A stretch of 64,000 nucleotides of DNA, from positions 1-64,000 of the forward strand of contig NZ_NWTG01000016.1 in the NCBI RefSeq assembly GCF_002532045.1, in the 5' to 3' direction. The DNA comes from Bradyrhizobium sp. C9 (GTDB lineage: Bacteria; Pseudomonadota; Alphaproteobacteria; Rhizobiales; Xanthobacteraceae). Position numbers and translations under genes: made by a program. Positions 9,110 through 16,293 of the stretch are shown here, piece by piece. The notes under the pieces were generated by a model, which worked only from the letters and a program-made list of their open reading frames with translations, had not been told where the DNA came from and ran no database searches. Numbering within the stretch: the first letter of the stretch is position 1; each line of letters begins with the position of its first letter.

Positions 9110-10303
9110 TTATCCCTTCTCGTCCTTGGCGACAATGCCTGCACGCAGCACAAGCAGGACGTTGCCGCCCATGACCTTGCGGATATCGTCCTCGGAGAAC
9201 CCGTTCGACATCAGCGCCTGGGTCACGGCGGCAATCCCGCTCGCGTCGAAGCCCGTGGTAATCGAGCCGTCGAAATCCGAACCGAGGCCGACATGGTCGA
9301 TCCCGACCAGGTCGCGGACATGGGCAATCGCCCGCGCCACATTGTTCGGATCGAGCGAGCAGACCGCGCCTTGCCAGAAGCCGATGCTGATGAGGCCGCC
9401 GGTCCGCGCCACACCCCTGACCTCATCGTCGGTGAGATTGCGGTTGACCTTGCAGGTCGCCTGAACGCCGCCATGGCTCGAGACCACCGGTCGCGTCGCC
9501 ATCGCCAGCACGTCGGCGACCGCGGCATGGCTCGCATGGGCGAGGTCGACGATCATCCCCTTGGCCTCCATCCGCTGCACCACCTGGCGGCCGAGCGGCG
9601 TCAGTCCGCCTTTCGCAACGCCATGCATCGAGCCTGCGACATCATTGTCGAAGAAGTGCGCAAGACCGGCCATCCTGAATCCGGCGGCGTAGAGCACGTC
9701 GAGATTGTCGATGTTGCCCTCGAGATCCTGCAGGCCTTCGATCGACAGCATTCCGCCAACCACGGTCATGCCGCTCTTGCGATCCGCGAGCAGGCGATCG
9801 ATGTCGGCCGGTGTCGTGATCACGCGAAGCCGCCCGGTGGACTTGTCGGCGAAGCTGTGCAGTTTCTCGGCGTGCCATAGCGAGCGCTGCAGCAACGAGA
9901 ACAATGTCCGCATCGGCTGCAGATCGACGATGGCGAGGCTCGTGATGGTGTCGGTATCGCCGGCATTGGCATCATAGTTCTGGCCCTTGGGCGACTTGGT
10001 GACCGACGAGAATACCTGCAGCGCGTAGCGGCCCTCGATCAGCCGTGGCAGGTCGATATGGCCGCGATCGGACCGCGCGATCAGGTTGCGCTTCCACAAC
10101 AAGCTGTCCGCGTGCATGTCCGCCACATCGAGCGTCGCCTGCAGGGCCTGCGCGGCGGGCGTGATCTCCAGCGCCACGCGCTGGACCTTGTTCTGTCCCC
10201 GGTCGATCCGTTCCGGGGTGACCACAAAGAAGCGAACACCCGAGGCGAACAGGACGGCGGCAACCAGCGCGAGGCCGATCGAAAGCCATCTGCGCATCGG
10301 CAT
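9110..10303 (-). CDS. Membrane dipeptidase (peptidase family M19)
   Basis: 397 residues. An N-terminal hydrophobic segment (residues about 5-27, following MRRW) is a signal anchor or signal peptide, placing the enzyme in the periplasm or membrane. The metal site is recognisable: HxD in VADMHADSLLW, Glu in LSIEGLQDLEG, and His residues in VDLAHASHA and VSSHGGVQATC. M19 enzymes hydrolyse dipeptides, including some with a D-residue, using a binuclear zinc centre. I chose the ATG at 10303, since one codon upstream is only a GTG. It is not evidently in an operon. Confidence 0.9.
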   Translation of the reverse strand: MPMRRWLSIGLALVAAVLFASGVRFFVVTPERIDRGQNKVQRVALEITPAAQALQATLDVADMHADSLLWKRNLIARSDRGHIDLPRLIEGRYALQVFSSVTKSPKGQNYDANAGDTDTITSLAIVDLQPMRTLFSLLQRSLWHAEKLHSFADKSTGRLRVITTPADIDRLLADRKSGMTVVGGMLSIEGLQDLEGNIDNLDVLYAAGFRMAGLAHFFDNDVAGSMHGVAKGGLTPLGRQVVQRMEAKGMIVDLAHASHAAVADVLAMATRPVVSSHGGVQATCKVNRNLTDDEVRGVARTGGLISIGFWQGAVCSLDPNNVARAIAHVRDLVGIDHVGLGSDFDGSITTGFDASGIAAVTQALMSNGFSEDDIRKVMGGNVLLVLRAGIVAKDEKG

Positions 10304-10450
10304 CACCGCTTTCGCCGGCCAAAGGCGGTCGCGCTCGGCGGAAAGTTGGCCTCACGTCTGCGCCTGGTGCAGCCGCAGCCCCTAGCCCCCAGCGCCGTAA
10401 CCGCGTAAATACGGCCCGCGCTCCCTCCTTCAACCCTCCGGGACCCGTTC

Positions 10451-11152
10451 ATGAACGCCGCCTCCACCGTCATTCCGCTTCCCCCGCAGCCCTCGCTCCC
10501 CGTCGTCGGCGAATCCGGCACCTATCCGGTCCGCCGCATCTGGTGCGTCGGCCGCAACTATCTCGAGCATATCAGGGAGATGGGCAATGACGAGCGGGCG
10601 CCGCCGTTCTTCTTCGGCAAGCATGCCGACATGCTGGTGCCTGATGGTGCGACGATTCCCTACCCGCCGCTGACCAAGGACCTGCATCACGAGGTCGAGC
10701 TGGTGGTGGCGATGAAGAGCGGCGGGCTCAACATTCCCGCCGACAAGGCGCTCGAGCATGTCTACGGCTATGCCGTCGGCATCGACCTGACCCGCCGCGA
10801 CCTGCAGATCGCCTCGCGCAAGAAGGAGCGGCCCTGGGAGATCGGCAAGTCGTTCGACTATTCCGCACCCTGCTCCGCGATCCAGCCGGCCTCGAAGATC
10901 GGCCACCCCTCAAGCGGCAAGATCTGGCTCACCGTCAACGGCAAGGAAGCGCAGAAGGGCGACCTCACCGAATTGATCTGGAACGTGCCTGAAATCATCT
11001 GGCAGCTCTCGCAGCAGGTGAAGCTCGCCGCCGGCGACATCATCATGACCGGCACGCCCGCCGGCGTCTCGCAGCTGCAAGTGGGCGACAAGCTCGAATG
11101 CGGCGTCGACGGCATCGGCACGCTGAAAGTTTCGATCGGCAAGCCGGAGTAA
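10451..11152 (+). CDS. Fumarylacetoacetate hydrolase family protein
   Basis: 233 residues, the usual size of single-domain FAH enzymes that act on 2-oxo or beta-diketo acids in aromatic compound catabolism. The start of the fold is seen in RRIWCVGRNYLEHIREMG. Metal ligands are expected in the HHEVELVVAM segment and in YAVGIDLTRRDLQ, and the C-terminal GDIIMTGTPAGV is typical. A GGGACC sequence lies upstream of the ATG. It is a lone gene with a terminator hairpin 27 nt after its stop. Specificity cannot be read; acylpyruvase and 2-keto-4-pentenoate hydratase-like isomerases are alternatives. Confidence 0.9.
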   Translation: MNAASTVIPLPPQPSLPVVGESGTYPVRRIWCVGRNYLEHIREMGNDERAPPFFFGKHADMLVPDGATIPYPPLTKDLHHEVELVVAMKSGGLNIPADKALEHVYGYAVGIDLTRRDLQIASRKKERPWEIGKSFDYSAPCSAIQPASKIGHPSSGKIWLTVNGKEAQKGDLTELIWNVPEIIWQLSQQVKLAAGDIIMTGTPAGVSQLQVGDKLECGVDGIGTLKVSIGKPE

Positions 11153-11178
11153 CTCCGGATCCGATCCACCGCAGACTG

Positions 11179-11210
11179 CGGCCCCGAACCAGATTCGGGG
11201 CCGTTGCCGT
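11179..11210 (+). terminator. Intrinsic terminator after the FAH-family gene
   Basis: A perfect 10-bp stem (CGGCCCCGAA at 11179-11188, TTCGGGGCCG at 11194-11203) with a five-base loop is followed by a modest T-containing tail. It sits between the stop of the plus-strand FAH gene and the stop of the minus-strand small gene, so it may serve both directions. Confidence 0.75.
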
Positions 11211-11211
11211 T

Positions 11212-11478
11212 TCAGAACTGCTCGTGGCCGGGATGGTTGGGGTCGCCGAAGTATCCGCCACCTCCACTGCCGCCCGCACTGTCACCACTGTAATCAGTTC
11301 CGAGATAGGGCGGCGGATCGACCGGCTGGCGATGCGGGCCGCCCGAACCGCCCGGGGGCAGTTTCGCGCCGACATTCTTCGGCGGCGCCATGTGAAGTCC
11401 GCCAGCCTGCGCGGAGCCCAGCGCGGCAACGCCGAACGCGACAACGGCAGCGAAGGCAACAAGCGAATTGCGTGTCAT
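11212..11478 (-). CDS. Small exported Gly/Pro-rich protein of unknown function
   Basis: 88 residues. An N-terminal signal peptide (MTRNSLVAFAAVVAFGVAAL, likely cleavage after SAQA) is followed by a short low-complexity mature region rich in Gly, Pro, Asp and His, ending GYFGDPNHPGHEQF. There is no known domain. A good ribosome site AAGGAG lies upstream of the ATG at 11478, which supports this start over longer reading of the frame to 11739. A CRP-like site (11560-11575) lies about 90 nt upstream of the start. It is first of three very small exported proteins in a row. Confidence 0.68.
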   Translation of the reverse strand: MTRNSLVAFAAVVAFGVAALGSAQAGGLHMAPPKNVGAKLPPGGSGGPHRQPVDPPPYLGTDYSGDSAGGSGGGGYFGDPNHPGHEQF

Positions 11479-11559
11479 GCGACGTCTCCTTGAACTCGGG
11501 CCGGGGCACCATGCGCCAGCTCCGACGCCGCACGCTTCGCACGATCGCACTGGCCCGGC

Positions 11560-11575
11560 TGTGATGTGGGTCACG
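11560..11575. promoter_or_regulatory. CRP-like inverted repeat
   Basis: TGTGATGTGGGTCACG matches the TGTGA-N6-TCACA pattern in 9 of 10 fixed positions. Its centre is about 89 nt upstream of the start at 11478. A similar site precedes the 51-residue gene at 20020 at nearly the same distance. No regulator is assigned from the sequence. Confidence 0.4.
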
Positions 11576-11615
11576 CCCATTCCGCGGCCGCTTCCGGCGA
11601 CATCGCATCGCCCGG

Positions 11616-11645
11616 GAAACCCCGGACCAGAGGTCCGGGGCTTTC
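11616..11645 (-). terminator. Intrinsic terminator after the small Thr-rich gene
   Basis: A perfect 9-bp stem (CCCCGGACC 11620-11628, GGTCCGGGG 11632-11640) with loop AGA is followed on the minus strand by GTTTC. It lies 13 nt after the stop of the minus-strand gene at 11658-11891. Confidence 0.65.
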
Positions 11646-11657
11646 CGCTGCGTGTGG

Positions 11658-11891
11658 TCAGCGCATCGTGCCGGGCATGCAGGGCGGCTCGGTGAAGGGC
11701 GCGGTTGCGAACGATCCGACGTTCGGCGCGCGCACGCAATCGGTGGTCTTGCTGCTGACCGGTGTCGTCGTCGTTGTCGTCATCGAAGCATGGGCGCGCC
11801 GCACCGCAGCATTGTTGCTGGCGGCGGACGCCTGAGCCGAATACGCAGCTGCCGCAACCAGGGCAAGCGTCACGAAGGTCAATTTGGTCAT
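11658..11891 (-). CDS. Small exported Thr-rich protein of unknown function
   Basis: 77 residues. A signal peptide (MTKLTFVTLALVAAAAYSAQASA) precedes a short mature part with a run of six Thr (MTTTTTTPV) and two cysteines, which could form one disulfide in the periplasm. I prefer the ATG at 11891 since it opens directly into a signal peptide. The frame runs upstream to 11984 without a better start. Downstream lies a strong terminator. No family was recognised. Coding status rests on the signal peptide and terminator rather than on homology. Confidence 0.6.
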   Translation of the reverse strand: MTKLTFVTLALVAAAAYSAQASAASNNAAVRRAHASMTTTTTTPVSSKTTDCVRAPNVGSFATAPFTEPPCMPGTMR

Positions 11892-12097
11892 CGGGTTTCT
11901 CCGCACGTGGATGAAGCCGACAAGCTCGGCTCCTGTGACCAATGACTGTGGATGCCGAAAAATTATTTCATCACGCGCGATCACCGAACCGCGAGCGCCC
12001 GATCACATCAGACGGACCGGGGAATACGGGAACGCGAGAGGCACTCCATTTCGTCAAGGCCGCGCACCAACGCGGCGATGATGGCATGGAGATTCTC

Positions 12098-12370
12098 ATG
12101 AGCGATCTTCGACGACTTGGCGGACAATTTGGCTTGGCTGCAATCCTGTCCGCGACCATGGCGACCTCTTGCTTCGCGCAGCCGGCGGCGCAGGAGCCCA
12201 GTGCATTTGCATCAAATGAAACCGCGACGCGACCATGGTTGGCGCCGGTCGGTCATCGCCAGCCGCGCGCCGCCGACATTCCGGCAGCGGCGGTGTCATC
12301 GCAGCAGATCATCGATCAGGAAGACGCGATCGTCGACCGCAAGATCAAGGGCATTTGCCGCGGCTGCTAA
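12098..12370 (+). CDS. Small exported protein with C-terminal cysteine pair
   Basis: 90 residues from the ATG at 12098, which has GGAG 6 nt upstream; an in-frame ATG at 12086 is possible but lacks a ribosome site. Residues about 10-30 form a signal peptide ending in CFAQ. The mature part ends KIKGICRGC, so the two cysteines sit at the extreme C-terminus. No domain was recognised. It is convergent with the SPW-repeat protein, with only 3 nt between the stops. Confidence 0.55.
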   Translation: MSDLRRLGGQFGLAAILSATMATSCFAQPAAQEPSAFASNETATRPWLAPVGHRQPRAADIPAAAVSSQQIIDQEDAIVDRKIKGICRGC

Positions 12371-12373
12371 CTT

Positions 12374-12751
12374 CTAGTGCTTTGCTGCGGCCTGCGGTGC
12401 CGCCGGACCGAGATGCGTCTTTTCGTACTCGAGCCACAGCTCGAGCAGGGCCATGAATGCGACCACCGCACCCGCCGCGATGGCAAAATGCATCGCGCGG
12501 GTGTGCGTGAAGCCGAGCAGCCAGGGCGAGGCGATCAGCCAGCATCCGACGAACAGATTGATCCATTCCTCCCAGATCGAGAACGCGACGATCGCCGCCA
12601 GCGACATGATCGCGATCGCGGCACCGCTGATCCTGAGATCGATCGCCGCCGTCGGGTTGGCGTGCGCAAACAGCCACGGCGCGGCGAGCAGGAAGATCGC
12701 TGCGACGAGGTTGTAGAGATCGAGCGCGGATTCTTTTCGCCATTTCACCAT
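12374..12751 (-). CDS. SPW-repeat membrane protein
   Basis: 125 residues with four predicted membrane helices. Two copies of the hydrophobic repeat are visible, with cores AAPWLFAHANPTAA and ASPWLLGFTHTRAM, the SPW motif that defines PF03779. The role of this family is unknown. I chose the ATG at 12751 because GGGAGAA lies just upstream; the longer frame to 12805 would run into the MFS gene. The start lies 26 nt after the end of the MFS transporter gene on the same strand, so the two may be co-transcribed. Confidence 0.8.
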   Translation of the reverse strand: MVKWRKESALDLYNLVAAIFLLAAPWLFAHANPTAAIDLRISGAAIAIMSLAAIVAFSIWEEWINLFVGCWLIASPWLLGFTHTRAMHFAIAAGAVVAFMALLELWLEYEKTHLGPAAPQAAAKH

Positions 12752-12776
12752 CTGCTTCTCCCATGCTGCGTTCAAC

Positions 12777-14114
12777 TCACCGCTGCTGATGCGCGGCCGC
12801 GGCATTGATGTCCTTGCCGGTGTAGTCGGTCATCAGCGCGGTTGCGACCAGCGTGATGACGGCGCAGAGCGCGATGTAGATCGCGATTGCGGTCGACGAA
12901 TGATAGGTCCCGAACAGCCAGGCTGCGATCAGCGGCGCCGGACCGCCGGCGATCACCGACGCAAGCTGGTAGCCGAGCGAGGCACCGCTGTAGCGCAGAC
13001 GTCCGGTGAAGCTTTCGGCGATCAGCGCGGCCTGCGGCCCGTACTGCATGTCGTGCGGAATGAGCGAGAGAATGATCGCGAGGAAGATGATCGACGCCGA
13101 TCCGGTATTGAGCATCGCGAAGTAGATGAAGCCGAAGATGCCGGTCACCAACGCACCGATCATGTACATGTTCTTGCGGCCGATCTGATCGGATAGATGC
13201 CCGAACACCGGGATTGACACGAACGAGACCACCGAAGCTGACAGCACCGCCGTCAACAACATATCCCGCGACATGTGCAGTGTGCCGATGCCGTAGGAGA
13301 ACACGAAGGCGGTGAAGATGTAGAACGGCGCCTGCTCGGACATCCGCGCAAGGGCGGACAGCAGGATCTCCTTCGGATGGTCGCGGATCACGGTCAGCAT
13401 CGGCGTGCGGTCGAGCCGACGCTCGGCCACCAGCTTGGCGAAGACCGGCGTTTCCAGAATGCCGAGCCGGATATAGAGGCCAACGCCGACCAGGATGATG
13501 CTGAGCGCAAACGGAACGCGCCAGCCCCATGCCAGGAACTGGTCGCCCGACATCTGGCTGAAGGCCAGCACCGCAAGGTTGGCGAGGAACAGTCCGCAGG
13601 GCACGCCGAATTGCGGCCAAGACGCGATCAGGCCGCGGGAGCGATCGTTGCGCGCCCATTCCATCGACATCAGCACCGAGCCGCCCCATTCGCCGCCGAC
13701 CCCGACGCCCTGGATGAAGCGCAGCACGGTAAGGATCACCGCACCCCAGATACCGATGCTGGAATAGGTCGGCACCAACGCGACCGCCGCAGTCGCCAGT
13801 CCCATCAACAGCAGCGTCGCGATCAGCGTCGACTTGCGGCCGATGCGATCGCCATAATGGCCGAAGATCGCCGCGCCGATCGGCCGCGCGATGAAGCCGA
13901 CCGCATAGATGGCAAAAGCCTCCAGCGTGCCGACCCAGGGGTCGGAATGCGGAAAGAACAGCTTTGCGAACACGAGGCCAGTGACGGTGCTGTAGAGAAA
14001 GAAGTCATACCATTCGATCGCGGTCCCGACCGTGGAGGCGATGACCGCGCGGCGCAGCTGGAGCTGATGCTCGGATGGCGAGAGATGGTTGGCGTCGAGA
14101 CCAAGTGTCGTCAT
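12777..14114 (-). CDS. MFS transporter, metabolite:H+ symporter (MHS) type
   Basis: 445 residues, 12 membrane segments. The MHS signature is clear: STVGTAIEWYDFFLYST in the first helix, FIARPIGAAIFGHYGDRIGRKSTL in the helix 2-3 loop, and RFIQGVGVGGEWGGSVLM in helix 4. Members include transporters of shikimate, alpha-ketoglutarate, proline/betaine and dicarboxylates, so an organic acid or osmolyte is the likely cargo. The ATG at 14114 has GAGGGAG upstream and is preferred to 14135. An inverted repeat GTCGTT-N8-AACGAC (14164-14183) lies 50-69 nt upstream and could be an operator. Confidence 0.88.
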   Translation of the reverse strand: MTTLGLDANHLSPSEHQLQLRRAVIASTVGTAIEWYDFFLYSTVTGLVFAKLFFPHSDPWVGTLEAFAIYAVGFIARPIGAAIFGHYGDRIGRKSTLIATLLLMGLATAAVALVPTYSSIGIWGAVILTVLRFIQGVGVGGEWGGSVLMSMEWARNDRSRGLIASWPQFGVPCGLFLANLAVLAFSQMSGDQFLAWGWRVPFALSIILVGVGLYIRLGILETPVFAKLVAERRLDRTPMLTVIRDHPKEILLSALARMSEQAPFYIFTAFVFSYGIGTLHMSRDMLLTAVLSASVVSFVSIPVFGHLSDQIGRKNMYMIGALVTGIFGFIYFAMLNTGSASIIFLAIILSLIPHDMQYGPQAALIAESFTGRLRYSGASLGYQLASVIAGGPAPLIAAWLFGTYHSSTAIAIYIALCAVITLVATALMTDYTGKDINAAAAHQQR

Positions 14115-14163
14115 GGGGACGTCTCCCTCGGACAAGCCCCCCGGGTGGATTTTGACCGTTCGG

Positions 14164-14183
14164 GTCGTTTGAGTACGAACGAC
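14164..14183. promoter_or_regulatory. Inverted repeat upstream of the MHS transporter
   Basis: GTCGTT at 14164-14169 and AACGAC at 14178-14183 form perfect 6-bp arms around an 8-bp spacer, 50-69 nt upstream of the chosen start. The position suits an operator or activator site, but no regulator gene is adjacent. Confidence 0.35.
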
Positions 14184-14300
14184 ATGGTCGCGCAGAAGGT
14201 TCCATCAGAATGGAACGGAGCGCCTAGAACTTTAGTCGGCCCGGGCGCCGGATGCGCCTGTCAGCCGCCGGGCAGGTTCGTCAACGTGTCGCGCTTCGTC

Positions 14301-15983
14301 TCATGACAGCCCGAGGGCGCGACCGTCGCTGCGCGGATCGTGCGCCCCGGTGATGCTTCCGTCGGCGTCGATCCGGATCGCGCCCGGATGCCCTGCGAGC
14401 GGGCTCTGGGCCGGAATCGGACTCATTTCGTGGCCTCGCTCGGCGAGCACCTTGAAGACCTCTTCACCGGCATCCTTCTCCAGCTTCAGGCTGTCGCGTG
14501 AATCGGAGAACGTCTTGCCGAGGAGGAACCGCGGTCGCGACAGCGCGGTGAGCGGATCCATGTTGTAGTCGATCAGCCTGGTCAGCACTGCCGCGAGCGT
14601 CTGAGGCTGGCCGTCGGCCCCCTGTGTGCCGTACAGCAGATGCGGCCGTCCGCCCTTGAGGTACATTCCGGGATTGAGCGTGTGGAACGGCCGCTTGCCC
14701 GGCTTGAGGCAGTTGGGGCTGGCCGGGTCGAGATTGAACGAGGCGCCGCGGTTGTGCCAGATGATGCCGGTGTCGCCGGCTACCATGCCGCTTCCCCAAT
14801 CGTAGTAGACGGTTTGCAGCATGCTGACGCAATTGCCGTCGCGATCGGTCGCTGCGAGATAGACCGTGTCGCCCTTCTTGAACACGTGCGGCCACGGCAT
14901 CGCCTTCTCCAGGCTGATCGCCTTGGCGCGGGCATCGAGGTAGTTCGCCGACAGCAGCTGATTGACCGGAACGTCGACGAATTCCGGATCGCCGATGTAG
15001 CGGTTGCGGTCGATGAAGGCCTGCTTCACCGCTTCGACCAGCAGGTGATAGTAGTCCGCACTCCCTTCCGGGTATTTCGCAAGCTCGAAGCGGTCGAGGA
15101 TGCCCATGATTTCGAGCGTCGTGAGACCTTGCGTCGGCGGGCGCAGCCCGAGCAGTTCTCCGCCGCGATAGCTGATCCGCAACGGCGTCTCGTCGCGGGC
15201 GCGGCAGCGCGCCAAATCGTCGGCGGTCAGCGGCGAGCCGATCTGCTTCAGTCCGGCCGCGACGCGTGCGGCGAGCTTTCCTTCATAGAAATCACGCCCG
15301 CCGTTCGCCGCCAGCATCTCCAGCGATTTCGCGAGTTCGGGTTGGAGCAGCGGCTCGCCGATTTCAGGCATCCGGCCGCCGGGCATGAAGATGCGCCGGA
15401 TGTCGGGCCAGTCCTTCAGATTGTTCGCTTCCATGTCCTGCCAGAAGCGTTGCGACGGCGTGACCGGGAATCCCTTGCTGGCGTATTCGATCGGGCGCGC
15501 GAACAGCGACGCCCAGCTCTGCTTTCCTGCCCAGGACTTGCGGCTGAAATCGAACGCCTGGTCCCAGACGTCGACGGTCGTCGCCGCGGTCAGCGCCGCC
15601 CCCGGGCCACGGACCGGCACCGAGCCGCTGTAGTTCGGCAGGTTCAGCGCGGCCTGGCCTACGCCGGACAGCGTCCGCACATTGCCCTTGCGATCACTGA
15701 TCACCATGAAGCTGTCGCCGCCGAGGCCACTGAAATGCGGATAGGTCACGCACAGCGTGGCGCCGATGGCGATGACGGCCTCGATCGCATTGCCGCCCTT
15801 GCGCAGCACCTCGAGCCCCGCTTGCGTCGCAAGCTCGTGCGGGCTCGTCACCATGCCGGTCTTCGATCGCGCCAGCGCACCCGCAGTGTCGAGGGCCCAG
15901 AGCGGTCTCGGCGCCGCCGCAGCAACGGCCGTGAGCATCGACCCGACCAGCAACTCCCTGCGCGACATGCCAAGATTGGCCAT
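14301..15983 (-). CDS. ggt: Gamma-glutamyltransferase family Ntn-hydrolase, Tat-exported
   Basis: 560 residues. A twin-arginine signal (MSRRELLVGSMLTAVAAAA) indicates export of the folded protein. Family features are PHELATQAGLEVLRKGGNAIEAVIA near the N-terminus, YPHFSGLGGDSFM, and the autoprocessing site around KKGDTVYLAATD, where the Thr after Asp is the expected nucleophile that starts the small subunit. Classical GGTs have Thr-Thr-His there; here it is Thr-Val-Tyr. The classical Gly-Ser-Ser oxyanion stretch is replaced by GTQGADGQPQT. It may act on substrates other than glutathione. GGGGAGG lies ahead of the ATG at 15983. Confidence 0.88.
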   Translation of the reverse strand: MANLGMSRRELLVGSMLTAVAAAAPRPLWALDTAGALARSKTGMVTSPHELATQAGLEVLRKGGNAIEAVIAIGATLCVTYPHFSGLGGDSFMVISDRKGNVRTLSGVGQAALNLPNYSGSVPVRGPGAALTAATTVDVWDQAFDFSRKSWAGKQSWASLFARPIEYASKGFPVTPSQRFWQDMEANNLKDWPDIRRIFMPGGRMPEIGEPLLQPELAKSLEMLAANGGRDFYEGKLAARVAAGLKQIGSPLTADDLARCRARDETPLRISYRGGELLGLRPPTQGLTTLEIMGILDRFELAKYPEGSADYYHLLVEAVKQAFIDRNRYIGDPEFVDVPVNQLLSANYLDARAKAISLEKAMPWPHVFKKGDTVYLAATDRDGNCVSMLQTVYYDWGSGMVAGDTGIIWHNRGASFNLDPASPNCLKPGKRPFHTLNPGMYLKGGRPHLLYGTQGADGQPQTLAAVLTRLIDYNMDPLTALSRPRFLLGKTFSDSRDSLKLEKDAGEEVFKVLAERGHEMSPIPAQSPLAGHPGAIRIDADGSITGAHDPRSDGRALGLS

Positions 15984-16293
15984 TTGTCCTCCCCTCGTTT
16001 TCCTTGTTGCGTCGACATCGTTCTGCGGCCGCGCGCTGCGGAGACCGCACGACGCCGAGATCCCGAAGGACAACGCTTGGTATTTGGTATACCAATATTG
16101 AAGGAAACTCTTACTTCGGTCAAGCCGCAGCGCGGAGGAGGTACCCGGCCCTCCCGACCCTGTCAGCGACGGTCTTGCCTGGCACCGGTCGACCGATGCG
16201 CAGGTCGCCGAAGCGGAGATGCCGCCTGCAACGGGCCGGACGACACTGTTGACCGAGCGGAAGCTGCCGCCCGAGGCCAGCCGACGCGCGGCT
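15984..16293. other. Non-coding stretch upstream of ggt
   Basis: About 310 nt between the malic enzyme stop and the ggt start. Apart from the TTGGTATACCAA palindrome at 16084-16095 and the AT-richer DNA around it, I see no gene. The minus-strand open frame that covers it is a GC-rich extension of the ggt frame. Confidence 0.5.
16084..16095. promoter_or_regulatory. Operator-like perfect palindrome TTGGTATACCAA
   Basis: A perfect 12-bp palindrome about 101 nt upstream of the ggt ATG, in the most AT-rich part of the intergenic region. The TGGTATACCA core resembles operators bound by FadR-subfamily GntR regulators. No GntR gene is present in the window, so the link is only by resemblance. Confidence 0.45.
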
